Of a DNA stretch of 64,000 nt, positions 54,066 through 64,000 are shown in pieces. Origin of the DNA: Globisporangium splendens. Taxonomy: Eukaryota; Oomycota; Peronosporomycetes; Pythiales; Pythiaceae. Below the pieces are notes generated by a model. It worked only from the letters and a program-made list of their open reading frames with translations, made no database searches and had not been told where the DNA came from. Made by a program: the position numbers and the translations under genes. Each line of letters begins with the position of its first letter. The first letter of the stretch is position 1. The DNA is taken from the NCBI GenBank assembly GCA_006386115.1, contig VFIW01000024.1:62001-126000 (forward strand), read 5' to 3'.

Positions 54066-57000
54066 TCACTTGGCTTTGTTTCTCCTGTTGATCTTGTCAT
54101 GGCGCTTTTCAGACGCGAGCTTCTCCGCTCGACTCATGGCCTCGCGTTCGGCTCGCTTGAGGTCCTGGGTCGCCATCGACGACGATTGGCCGCGGCGATG
54201 GATGATGAGCTCTTCCTCGAGCTCCTCCGAGCGCAGATCCATGTAATGCGCGAGCTTTTGTTGGAAATGTTGTCGCGCAGCGGGCTCGTACTCTCCAAAC
54301 ACGAGGCGTCCTGGACCGCGTTTCGTCACCAGCGACGGCTTCTTCGGTTGCGATTCCTTCGTAGGTTTCTGAGAAAAAGTGTTTTTCTTCTTCAGCGCTT
54401 TCTTCACCGGCGAAATGGTGCCAACAGGAGATGTGAACACACTGTAGAGGTCGCGGCGCTTTCCAGCTTCTTCATCCACTTTAACAACACCAGGAGACGA
54501 ATCGCTTGGGATGGCCATACTGCTTGGCTCGCGGTCGAGTTGGTTCTTCTTTTGGACGTACCGCTGCAGCTCCGACAGCGACGTGTCCGCTTTGCTCTTC
54601 ATCATCAACGTCTCGCGCCGCTGTGGTCCCTTTCGGTTGTTTTTCACGCGCCCGACGAGCAGCAACTGCAGTTGCGGCACGCGCGCCGATGTCGCTGATA
54701 GATCGCATGAAATCTGGACTTCGACCTCGTCCAGGATCTTAAACACGCAGCAACTGTCACTGCTGCTGTCTGCAGCAGGCGCACTCACTTCCAGCCGTTC
54801 GACGTCTGCATCATAATAGATCTTTGCCTGCGGGATCATGCGAATGCAGCCGGCATTCGCGAATACGCCCGTGGGTGGATGCGTATCCACGATGCGCACG
54901 CCACAAAGCAGCGGATCCATCTGTACCATGCCGTCTTTGTCGCGAATGTACACTGGTGCGCGGATATCGTACTTTGGTACATACACGATGAACCCATTCT
55001 GCTTCAGCGACGTGATCACGGCTTGCACTTTCACCGTGTGGCTGCTAAAGTACAAAGCCAAGAAGAGTTCGTCACAGTCACGCGCTGCGAGCTTTGCATT
55101 GCGGTTCTTCTTGTTCAGATTGCGCGTCAGCGGCACCAATTCATGCGGTGGAAAAAGCAATTCCTCATTCCCCTCTTGCACATGCTGAGAGTTTTGCTCC
55201 ATAGGCAGCGCTTCGACGTTCAACTTGCTGTCAACTGATGAAATGAGGTCGTCAAGAAAGTCTTGATCATCATCCCCGAGAACCGAGAACGTCATCGACG
55301 GAGGCACTGCTTGGGGTGCTGCAGTAGCTGGCACATATTCGTTGCTCTTGTGAAGCAGCTGGGGCTTCTCTCCACGTTCAAGCGATGCCAGCAATTGGTG
55401 ATGAACGATGATGTCAGCATAACGACGGATGGGCGACGTAAAGTGCGTGTAGTACTGCAGCCCGAGACCGTAGTGTGCAAAGCTCGTGGTGTCGTCATTG
55501 GCATCAGACCACGCGTCAGCCTCGCTCGCGCAAATGTACTCGGCTTCAGACATAACGCGCACAGCCAGGGATTTCAACAACGACATGGTCTTGGAATCGA
55601 CATTGCCAGATTTCTCCGCCGCCATCAGTGATTGCTGGAGCGTATAGTTGTTGGACGCGTCGATCACAATGTCTTTGGCTTGAGCAATCTTGATCAGTTG
55701 CGTGAATCGATCTCCTGACGGAGGCGGGTGACGACGTAACAGCGCGTTCGACGGAAACACATCCACGATGCGCTTGGCAACGTACGAGTTGGCGATGATC
55801 ATCAGTTCAGCTATCGTCGAATGAATCTCGAGACTTTCCTTGACGATGATCTCGACGCCTTCCTTGCCCAATTCAGTCACGTTTAGTGAGAAACGGACTT
55901 CTTCGTGCTTGGACAGGTCCAGTCCACCCTGATCTCCTCGAGTCTGTGCCAGCTTGCGAGAAATATCCGTCAGCACCACCAGATCTTCACGGAGATCCTT
56001 CTGCAGATCCAACGGGATACGTCCACCCGCTACACCACGCGGGAGTTCGTCTCCAGAAGAATCCGACGACCTCGATCGCTGATGTCGATCGTTCGGCTTT
56101 CCACCATCGGCGTTCATTCCCTGCAACATGCGATGCGCTTGCTCATATGTCATGGACGAGCACGAGCGGATGATCGTGCGTCCAAACCACGTCTTGTCCT
56201 CGATCACGTTCAGCGTCTTCCCATCGAGCTCCCACATCACACTCACCGCGAGGCGGTCGACATTCTGGTGCAGCGAACAGAGATCGCCACTCAACACGGA
56301 CGGTAACATATCCAGACGCATCCCAACCAAGTACACCGTCGTCGCGCGACTTCGAGCTTCAAAGTCCAATGGCGAGTCATGGGGGACAAAGTACGAGACA
56401 TCCGCGATATGCACGCCTAGTTCGATGTTCCCATTCGGTAAATAGCGGATGGACATGGCATCGTCGATATCTTGGCAACCCGGTGGATCGACACTGAACA
56501 CCCGATGCGTCGATCGCAGATCGCGACGAACAGCGACTTCTTCATCAGGGACGCGCCAGTCCAGGAGCTCACAGAACTGCGGCCGCTTGGCTGTCGAGCA
56601 CTCGGCAATCTTGTTGCCTTCAATGTCGCACTCAGGAAGGCACGCGAGCGCTGCCTCACTGAACGGTGCGTCCCCAATCTCGTTCTGAACCAACAGCGCA
56701 CTCAATTCCGTCGCCAGACTGCCTGTCTCGCCGAGAACACCCACGTAATGGCCGCTTGGGTACATGGAATCGACGGCCCAATGGTCGATCACGACCTTCA
56801 GGCGCTTGTCCACGAGCGTGTCCATGCGCTGCGATCGGATACGCACCTTTGGGATGCGGTTGTCCATCGGGATCGCCAATCCATAGTCATCATTCGGGTT
56901 CATGGTCGACGATAGAATGGTCGCAACGTGGTACCGCAACGAGCGCTGCAGTACGCCGACGACGTAGCCCGTCGGGATCGTACGTATCGACGATGTCTCG

Positions 57001-58235
57001 AGTTCGCATCCACCCTTTCCGCCCTCATCGTCGTTGCCTCGCGTCTTCTTGCCGGCGTCATTGTCGTTCTCGTCTGGCGTGAAGTGCACGAGCAGTCGAT
57101 CGCTTTGCGGCATGCGCCAGTGTTCTTTCGGCAGCAACTGGACGACGACTTGGTCCCCATGTACGCCGCGGTTCATGTCCTCGCGACCATACACAAACAC
57201 TTTGTCCATTTGCAGCGTCGTTTTCGCGCCATCGAGCACGACATACGACTCCATCGGGTTGTGCGAACTCACTTCCAGTTTACCCTTGAACAGTTTTCCC
57301 ACGGCGACGAGCTCGTCGAGCTTGGACTTGGGCAGGTGCGGCACGAACTCAGCGTTCATGACCACGTTGCCGTTCCCATCGACCGCTGTGCGCTGCTCGT
57401 TCCACCACACGATCGCTTCCGCCGTGTTGAACGCCAGCTCTCGAAGAAAGTCGCCATTGCGCTTGAACCGCTGGTCCAAAAAGGACTCACACGTGACCAC
57501 TTCGCAGCCGATGTCGGCGACGACTTGCACGCTCAGCGGCGAGTCGATGTCGCGCGTCATGAACACGAGTCGCGACGACGCGCTCACATGGTGGCGCTGA
57601 TACCAGACCAGCGTCTTGAGGATCGCGCGGTCGTTGCGCACGGTCTGGGGCTCCATCTCGGGCGAGTCGTCGAGGTCCAAGTCCACGTACACACCGCCGC
57701 GTTCAATCTCAGTGCACGTGTCCGCGTGGTGCTGGTCTGGGAAGTAGTACACGCACGTATCAGCGACCATGCGGCGGTCTTCGCGGAAGAAGTTCTTGAG
57801 CCGCGTGGCGTCCCGTGACGGCGCGATGCGCAGCGCTTCCTGCAGCACCGTCTGCAGCACGAGCATGTACTGGACGACGTCGCCGAAGAGCGCTTCCTCG
57901 AGCAGCTCCATGCACTGCAGCAAGCTGAACGCGTCGGGCACGAGGTACTCTGTGTTGTCTCGCTTCATAAGCCGCTTTGGCTTGAACGCGTACGCGCGCG
58001 CTTCACTGCGGATGCATGTGGCGCATTTCTCGATGCCGCACGGAATGTCGCGCCGAACGTACCGCTCCTGTGTGCGCAGCGCGCCGGGCTTGCGGCGGCG
58101 ACTCTTCTCCAGGAAGCTCAGCTCCGTACGCACGTCGTCCCAGTGCGAGCGCAGACCCGCGGAGCCGAGCTCCTGCGCCTCGCGCGCCTCCAGGCGCCTC
58201 GCGTCGGCTTCCGCCAGGTTCCACGCGGCTGCCAT
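54066..58235 (-). CDS. DIS3/RRP44-type exosome ribonuclease (PIN + RNB)
   Basis: One frame of 1389 aa. An N-terminal helix is followed by the CR3 Cys motif (VRRDIPCGIEKCATC) and a PIN domain that keeps the four expected acidic positions: D in YLVPDAF, E in VLQTVLQEAL, D in NDRAIL and D in FMTRD. Cold-shock-like domains follow, then the RNB domain with the catalytic Asp cluster DPPGCQDIDDAM near residue 587 and the HYGLGLQYYTHFTSPIRRYAD motif. A C-terminal S1-like region comes next and a long basic extension ends RNKAK. It is the 3'-5' exoribonuclease and endonuclease of the exosome. It is longer than the human protein (958 aa) because of inserts and the basic tail. DIS3L1 is less likely as its PIN is degenerate. 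Confidence 0.92.
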   Translation of the reverse strand: MAAAWNLAEADARRLEAREAQELGSAGLRSHWDDVRTELSFLEKSRRRKPGALRTQERYVRRDIPCGIEKCATCIRSEARAYAFKPKRLMKRDNTEYLVPDAFSLLQCMELLEEALFGDVVQYMLVLQTVLQEALRIAPSRDATRLKNFFREDRRMVADTCVYYFPDQHHADTCTEIERGGVYVDLDLDDSPEMEPQTVRNDRAILKTLVWYQRHHVSASSRLVFMTRDIDSPLSVQVVADIGCEVVTCESFLDQRFKRNGDFLRELAFNTAEAIVWWNEQRTAVDGNGNVVMNAEFVPHLPKSKLDELVAVGKLFKGKLEVSSHNPMESYVVLDGAKTTLQMDKVFVYGREDMNRGVHGDQVVVQLLPKEHWRMPQSDRLLVHFTPDENDNDAGKKTRGNDDEGGKGGCELETSSIRTIPTGYVVGVLQRSLRYHVATILSSTMNPNDDYGLAIPMDNRIPKVRIRSQRMDTLVDKRLKVVIDHWAVDSMYPSGHYVGVLGETGSLATELSALLVQNEIGDAPFSEAALACLPECDIEGNKIAECSTAKRPQFCELLDWRVPDEEVAVRRDLRSTHRVFSVDPPGCQDIDDAMSIRYLPNGNIELGVHIADVSYFVPHDSPLDFEARSRATTVYLVGMRLDMLPSVLSGDLCSLHQNVDRLAVSVMWELDGKTLNVIEDKTWFGRTIIRSCSSMTYEQAHRMLQGMNADGGKPNDRHQRSRSSDSSGDELPRGVAGGRIPLDLQKDLREDLVVLTDISRKLAQTRGDQGGLDLSKHEEVRFSLNVTELGKEGVEIIVKESLEIHSTIAELMIIANSYVAKRIVDVFPSNALLRRHPPPSGDRFTQLIKIAQAKDIVIDASNNYTLQQSLMAAEKSGNVDSKTMSLLKSLAVRVMSEAEYICASEADAWSDANDDTTSFAHYGLGLQYYTHFTSPIRRYADIIVHHQLLASLERGEKPQLLHKSNEYVPATAAPQAVPPSMTFSVLGDDDQDFLDDLISSVDSKLNVEALPMEQNSQHVQEGNEELLFPPHELVPLTRNLNKKNRNAKLAARDCDELFLALYFSSHTVKVQAVITSLKQNGFIVYVPKYDIRAPVYIRDKDGMVQMDPLLCGVRIVDTHPPTGVFANAGCIRMIPQAKIYYDADVERLEVSAPAADSSSDSCCVFKILDEVEVQISCDLSATSARVPQLQLLLVGRVKNNRKGPQRRETLMMKSKADTSLSELQRYVQKKNQLDREPSSMAIPSDSSPGVVKVDEEAGKRRDLYSVFTSPVGTISPVKKALKKKNTFSQKPTKESQPKKPSLVTKRGPGRLVFGEYEPAARQHFQQKLAHYMDLRSEELEEELIIHRRGQSSSMATQDLKRAEREAMSRAEKLASEKRHDKINRRNKAK

Positions 58236-58414
58236 TTTTGTTTTTTCAAGTCAACCCAAACGATCAAACAGACAAGGACGAGTAAGCGCTATGCGATTGG
58301 TTGAAATTCAGACTATATCCATTATTTCAACTAATAGGATAACAGAGAGTTGCCATGCGATTGGGTTAAAATCTAGCTTTTTGTTGCTTCAAAAGTATCT
58401 CTCGCACCATGTAT

Positions 58415-61155
58415 TCACATGAGCGGCTCCCATGCCGTGTGCTGCACGCGCAGTTTGTGCAGCACGCTCTCCGTGATTCCTTGTGCTGATAGCAGATCTG
58501 AGAGCTACATACACGTAAGCACACACATTGAGTCACTACAGATCCGCACACAGCAGCAGTAGCGGCAATATGAAGCGCATAATACCTGATGGAAGGGTCG
58601 CGCGTCTATGATCTTGACGGCGCGCTTGTCGCCGATCAATGGCAGTGTCAGCAGCTCGTCGTAGCTTCCAGAGTTCACGACCTCGAGCAGATCCCGGTCC
58701 ATGACGATCTGCATATAGTCTGCGGTCGCCATTTGCTGGGACGGCACACTCGCAGCCGCATCGGGATATGCGGCCACGAGAATGTTCATGCGGTCCACGA
58801 GCTTCGGGTTTTCCTTCGGCAGCACTTGATGCGCGCGTCGGAATATGCAGAAGGCCGTGCGGAAGCGCTTCTTCTTCTCGAGGTCGATGGCGAGGCCGAT
58901 CAGCTTCTTCGCGACGACCACAGGTGCGTCGTCCTCTCTACAAACAGTGTGTAAACGGTGAGTGCGTCATTATGGAACATCTTGCATGGATAGATAGCAC
59001 CTACATACCTTGTCACCTGGCTGTTCTCCTTATCATGGGCGGGACTCCCTGCCACGACTGCTGGCGCGTTTGTGCTCCGAGATGCAGCGGGAAAGGTTGT
59101 TTTGTTCACCTCTGAAGCGATTTGGGGCGGCGGTACATTGTCTACGGGATCTGCTGATACACAAAGCTTTTTCACAGCCGCCGATTGAGATGGTACGCCA
59201 CTGGACGAACCTGAGGAACGCGAGGCATTGACACTACTGTCACTATCATGTTCTGAGGATGCAGACACGACCGTTGCAGTCTGAGGCGTGATGGCTGTGG
59301 TGCTGGGCGTGCTCTGTCTTGTTAACGACATTGGAGGTGAGGCATGTGAGGGCGTAACTCTGGCACTGTTGACACTGAGCCTTAATGGTATTGACGAACT
59401 TGGAGTAACTGCTTTGGTAGCGGAGTTGACACTCCGACTTGGCGGTAGCGATGCAGTTGGAATGACTGCTTTTGTTGTGGCGCTAATACTGAGTCTTAGC
59501 GACGCCAGAGAGGTACGAACACGTGGAATTGCACTTGTCTTCGTCACACTACTGCTGTTGGGTCGTGAGGTTGTGGACATGACAGCAGAAGTTGGTGCCA
59601 TCGGCTTGAGACTACTGATACTGGGTCTCGAAGACTGCGAAAACGTCGGAATGGACGATGTTGGCGTCAACTTGGGCTCGCCGATCGAACTCGTCGCTTT
59701 TCTCTTAACTCCGACTTTCAGTCCACTGGTAGCTTCGCCGCTGGGACTCAGTGGCTTCCTTCCATCTCCGCTGTTGGCACGGACACTCGCTTTCGCCTGT
59801 CGCCATGCTGCCAGTTTTGCCTCCATCACGAGACCTGACGCTGTACTCCGTTTGCGCAAAGTAGACGCAGGAGCCATTTGGATACTTTTCGACGAGCTCA
59901 GTGATGATGATTGAGATGCCTTGCAGAGGGCTTTTGCCATCTCTGTGGTGGGCGCTTTCGCTGTCGTCATACTGCTCTCTGCTGGACCTGCCATCTTGCT
60001 TTCATTGTTACCAGGTGTTGGTGCAGATGACGAGACTGCCCGAGATATCCTTACGCCAGTAATCGTATTCTTGGCGCTCTCATCAATCGCAACGCGGTCG
60101 ATGATACCCTGCACTTTCGATGCGTACGTTAATGTCTGCAGCGTTTCCTGGTACATCCCCATGGCAGACGACACCTCGTAGATCAATATAGCGTGGCTGT
60201 TTCCCTTGAGACTGTCCTGCAACACGCGTGTGAGTTTGCTGTCGCGCAGTGGGATGCGCTTCGAGGTATCGCTTCCACATGACATCAGCGCTGTGATCAC
60301 GTTCCCAAGCGTATTGAGGCTCTGATTGATCTTCTCCCCACTGCCTACAGGTCGCATGCCGCTATCACATGTGCGTTGGTTGTCTTCATAGCCCGTAAGG
60401 TCGACCAGATGCAGTTTTCCTGAGTGGATCTCGCCACTCGCGTCGTCTCTCGTCTTCAAGTGCACCATCAGAATATTGTGACTACGACTGGACGCTGCAT
60501 TAAGTTCCGTCACAGCACTTCGCCGACGGGCGCATCCCATTTGGTACCATTCTTCAAACTCGACCAGCGTTCGGATGCGTTTCTTTTGAAGCCCAGGTAT
60601 GGAAATGCTGCCATCGACTTGTTGACGGATCGGAAGGTCCATTTTGTTCCACTGCGGTGTGCTATCAGCCCCCAATAAATCACGAATACGGTCATTGTAG
60701 ATCTCGAGATACGACACGTCGACCTGGAACTTGCACTTCGCGTCCTCCACAAACTGGAACAATTGCTTCATGCATCGCGGGATCATGCCTGGATCCTGTG
60801 TCGAGCCCTGCATCGTGAACGTCTTGCCGGTTCCAGATCCCCCATACGCGAGCACCGTCGTGTTCACACCTGCGAGCACACCAGCAACAGCTCTGGCGAC
60901 CTCTCTCTCATAAAAAACGTGCTGCGGTGTGGCTTCATCATAGCATTTATCAAAGGCGAACTCAACCAGCGGCTCATTCGTTGTGCTGTCGGGTGTGAGT
61001 ATCACGAGGCTCGGTCCGTTCTCCGCTGCGTGTGCGACTCGCACCACAGGCGGCTGCTGCTCCTCGTGTGGCAGCAGCGGACGCACGCGCACCACCACGC
61101 GCCTGTGTTCCCTCCCAGCAGCCTGCGCGCCGCTGCCGGACGCCTTCGTCGCCAT
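58415..61155 (-). CDS. Kinesin-10-like motor with helix-hairpin-helix tail
   Basis: Three exons on the minus strand, 61155-59009, 58937-58586 and 58504-58415, give 862 codons plus stop with matching phases. The motor domain is N-terminal (residues ~18-345): P-loop GGSGTGKT at 105-112, switch I AASSRSHN, and switch II reading VDLTGYED instead of the usual VDLAGSE. The middle is Ser/Thr/Pro-rich and probably disordered. The C-terminus carries YDELLTLPLIGDKRAVKIID, a helix-hairpin-helix DNA-binding motif like that of KIF22/Kid. The expected role is moving chromosome arms along spindle microtubules. It lies in tandem with DIS3 (180 bases apart) and the ankyrin-TPR gene. Confidence 0.88.
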
Positions 61156-61381
61156 GGGTTTGATCTGCTTGTGTGGCCAAATGAAACAGCATCAATCAAG
61201 TCGTATTCAAAGATGTGCATTCCGTAAATAAATGGGAAAGGCTCTTCCGTAAACAATCAAGATGCCGTGTTGAAGACAAATGTGTCAGTGGAAAGATAGC
61301 ATAAAACAGTGTGTGGAGTGAATGCACACCTTTCTAAACGAATACTGTCTCTATAAACCGGTTTTCTTGCCGGTATCTTTT

Positions 61382-63344
61382 TCACAGTTGAAGTTTCCGA
61401 CGCACTGCCGATGCAGATTTCTTGACGATCGCGACCACACCCACGTTCTTGCGCGCGCGCCGCAGATCTGCGTCCATGGACGAAGAAGACGACGAGGCGG
61501 ACGGCGAGCTCTGCTGCTGTATGTGCATGCGCAATGAGCGGCTGAAGAGCGTTTCCGCGTTCTACAGCGCGGTGTGGATCTCTCAGCGAAACAAGCACGG
61601 GTCAATGCGGACAAAGGCGCGAGTGACGCACCTGGAAATCGCCGAGTAAGAAACAACATTTCCCAATAGCCTCAATGCAGCAGACGGCGCGACGTGAGGA
61701 CTCTGGTCCCAGAGTGTCGTTGGTGGCACCAGTTACGCTTGCGAGTGTTGTCTCCGCATGTGCTAAACAGTCTTCGTAGAGCGCTTTGGCCTCCAGAATG
61801 CGGCTCTGAGGGGTGATGTTGATGTACACAATCAAGCTCCGAGCGAAGGACAGAAGGCATGAGATATTTGGCACCACCAACCATCCTGAAAGAGCAGCGT
61901 CGACGCGAGCACCATGCACAGATGGAACACTTTGCCGTTGTAGTCCCCATGGTACCCTCGTGAAGAAGACTGAGAAGCTGCTGAAGACATTCGATGGTCG
62001 ACGTGGCATTACCGGCCGCGCGGTATGCGATCGCGAGGTTTTCCAAAGCCGCAAGCGTCTCGTGGTCGCCTTCGCCTTTCAATCTTGCATCAGCACACAT
62101 CATCGCAGCACTGAAGATTACAATTGGAGGAAGAAGGACCTGAAGCGAGAATTTGAACCAACTACTTACTCACAGAGAATGTTGTGTGCTTGACGAAAGA
62201 AATGGCGGCTCTCGCTGAAGCGCTTGCGTAACAGCAGCAGTTCTGCTGTATTATTGAGCCAAGTAGCAGCATCCAGATGCTTCTAACCGTGGATCGACTC
62301 ACATAGACTGATTCCGCGATCGGCCATTTCCGTCGCCTTGTCCAACTGATTGGTTTCTCTGCACAAGCAATAGCGCCGGAAGGACGACACAGAACACAAT
62401 GAACATTAATTACCACTTTGTGGAGAGAAAGAAGTACCAGCCTCAGGTGCGATGAACAAACCAATACAGCGCGGCAAGTTTGCTGAATGTGATCAGTAGT
62501 CCAGGGTGGATCTCGCCGTAGGAATGCACTTTGGCATGAAAGTCGTGAAGTTCCAATCGGATGGTGGTGTTTAGTTCCTTCTCAGCTTCTGTGGCTAAAG
62601 TTGCGGGAAAGTCCAAGCTGTGTTGTGAAGTGCTGTTTGAAAGACGTGTGGCTTTCAGCTCTGCATCACGATGCAGGCAAACATATTGTGAACAGCTGCA
62701 CTATTGAGACATCAGTGCAGAGTCAAAGCAAAAATACGACCTTCGGTGCTCACACCAAGAGGTTTCCATCGCTCTAGAAGCTCGATGTGATCTTTTTTCG
62801 CGAGTGAGATCGTGACGCCCAGTGGCGTCTGGATCGAGTGGTTTGTTGCAGATACGTTCGCGCCAGCTTCAAGCATCAGCACACAGCAGCACAGATTACC
62901 CCATCCAGCGGGGAGATGCAGCGGCGTATTCCCGTTCTGTTATTGTCAAACGACATTGTTGGAAATCATCGCGAGCAGGAATAAAGCCATTTCGAAGAAC
63001 TACAGCACATGCAACTCGCACCACATCAGGCAAGTCAGGGTTTGCACCTTTGTCGACCAGGACGTGAACAACGTCAACATGGCCGTGTCTGCAAGCGTAA
63101 TGCAGCGTGGACCATCGCATTCGCTACGACCAAACGATCATCAGACATTCATGTGCAAAGCAAACACCAAGATGGAGTAGCATACCTCATCTTGATCATC
63201 GATTGATGAGACCCCTTTGCTGTGATCAAGCATGAAGCGGACGCGCTCAGCTTTGCCAAACCTTGCAGCATACCACATACTCCATACGTTGACGTTGTTA
63301 TTGCGGGTATCCATCGAGGACTTTGTTGGCAGTGAAGACGACAT
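61382..63344 (-). pseudogene. Ankyrin-TPR protein gene with nonsense and frame breaks
   Basis: Exons on the minus strand: 63344-63186, 63123-63025, 62936-62754, 62700-62468, 62358-62170, 62110-~61870, ~61840-61632 and 61516-61382. The first three encode ankyrin repeats (STLHYACRHGHVDVVHVLV, NGNTPLHLPAGWGN). The later ones encode kinesin-light-chain-type TPRs (LDAATWLNNTAELLLLRKR, HETLAALENLAIAYRAAGN). An in-frame TAG at 62283-62285 sits where the TPR pattern expects Glu, one base is missing near 61955 in a G run, and the border around 61840-61885 is unresolved. The last exon is Ser-rich then basic. The gene is either recently inactivated or mis-sequenced. An intact product would be a protein-binding scaffold. 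Confidence 0.65.
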
Positions 63345-64000
63345 GCTTGAGACGTGAAAGCGTTCAGGTGACAGCGACTGCTGCGCGCGTCAATCGAGTT
63401 CTGCTATGCTGAGGCAAACGAAATGCGCCTTCGTCTACTCTTGAGTTGCTTCATTTTGACGCTCACAATTATTTATATGCAGCAGTTTTGTCCCAACAGA
63501 GAATGCGCATTCTTGTTTTCCGTCTTGCGCTTCATACACTGCGAGCTGAAAAGCGGCGCCAGCGCATTGGAGTTGAAGGGCTGGCTGATCGGGTGTCCTG
63601 CGGTGCTTGGGAGGTGACTATGAGGAGTTGAGCGCAGAGCACTCATCCAGTCACTCGTTCACAAGAAAATGGCGACAGAATTCACCGATCTCTCCTCGAT
63701 TGCTGTACGCTTTCTGCTTTTCTCATTCATGTGTTTGCTGTTGTTATTTCATCTGACTCATTGCTTCAATGGTGTCAATGTAGTCAACGCCATTGAGGAA
63801 CAGCGACAAGCAGATGAAGAAACGCGGGGCGATGTCTGGTCGGCTTCAACTACTTCCCATTGGCAATTCTCCATCCAACAACTACGATATGCCCAACAGC
63901 AATAACAACAGCAGCAATAGCAGCAGCAACAACGTGGTCAGCTCAAATTCTCTGCAGGGGCGACATCTTTGGCAGAAGTAGACGAGAAGATATGCGCTCG
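63345..64000 (+). other. Upstream region with a possible first exon at the window edge
   Basis: The region upstream of the ankyrin-TPR gene. A + frame from about 63811 (MKKRGAMSGRLQLLPIGN) to 63981 is Asn/Ser-rich and could be the first exon of a gene continuing beyond the window, with a GTAGAC donor candidate near 63978. A second + ORF at 63669 is hydrophobic at its start (residues ~13-32). Neither is recognisable. Confidence 0.25.

Noticed and set aside
61422..61649. + ORF beginning MDEEDDEADGELCCC at 61479
   Set aside because: Overlaps, in antisense, the last exons of the ankyrin-TPR gene, which read as a coherent spliced tail.
1..64000. tRNA or rRNA genes
   Set aside because: Scanning by eye for A/B box and GTTCRA-type loops gave no credible cloverleaf; a covariance search would be decisive.

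Overview
The window looks like a piece of an oomycete (stramenopile) nuclear genome. Genes are closely packed on both strands and are either intronless or split by GT-AG introns of mostly about 70-110 bases. The content is eukaryotic housekeeping (TOR kinase, NOC3, DIS3, TCF25, a BAF60-type chromatin subunit, methionine aminopeptidase) mixed with a calcium-dependent protein kinase, an ankyrin-kinase gene, Ty3/gypsy LTR elements and LINEs that carry RNase H. This placement rests on gene content and architecture, not on a marker gene; Pythium- or Phytophthora-like lineages fit best.

Layout. 1-6643: two different LTR retrotransposon families in contact. A 407-bp LTR (991-1397) abuts a pol that lacks its gag and protease end, and that pol runs, with frame breaks, to a chromodomain and a 663-bp LTR (5981-6643). 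6644-7670 holds nothing recognisable. 7671-36267 is a dense block of intact genes: methionine aminopeptidase, a BK-like K+ channel (10 exons), a C2HC zinc-finger gene, a BAF60/SWIB subunit, a tetraspanin with a Q/Y/G-rich tail, NOC3, an 8-kb intronless TOR, a DTWD1-like tRNA-modification protein with zinc knuckles, a histidine phosphatase, a DGAT1/ACAT-type acyltransferase and an EDR2-C lipid-binding-type protein. 36268-38212 is about 1.9 kb of weak or broken coding signal.

38213-43173 encodes about 20 ankyrin repeats, a pseudokinase and a TKL-type kinase in one gene that carries two single-base frame breaks. Two 5'-truncated LINE tails (43.2-48.0 kb) lie head to tail just behind it. 49050-63344 returns to dense genes: TCF25 (start codon split by an intron, one GC-AG intron), CDPK, DIS3/RRP44, a kinesin-10-like motor and a damaged ankyrin-TPR gene. 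The last 650 bases hold only a possible first exon.

Functional themes: growth control and ribosome/RNA metabolism (TOR, NOC3, DIS3, DTWD1, TCF25) and calcium/potassium signalling (BK-like channel, CDPK). Three neighbouring non-transposon loci (38-49 kb) plus the ankyrin-TPR gene carry frame breaks, most of them single-base changes in short runs, so true pseudogenes cannot be separated from assembly errors here. The exon models for the K+ channel, BAF60, TCF25, CDPK, kinesin, DTWD1, phosphatase and EDR2 genes were joined by hand, and each sums to a multiple of three.
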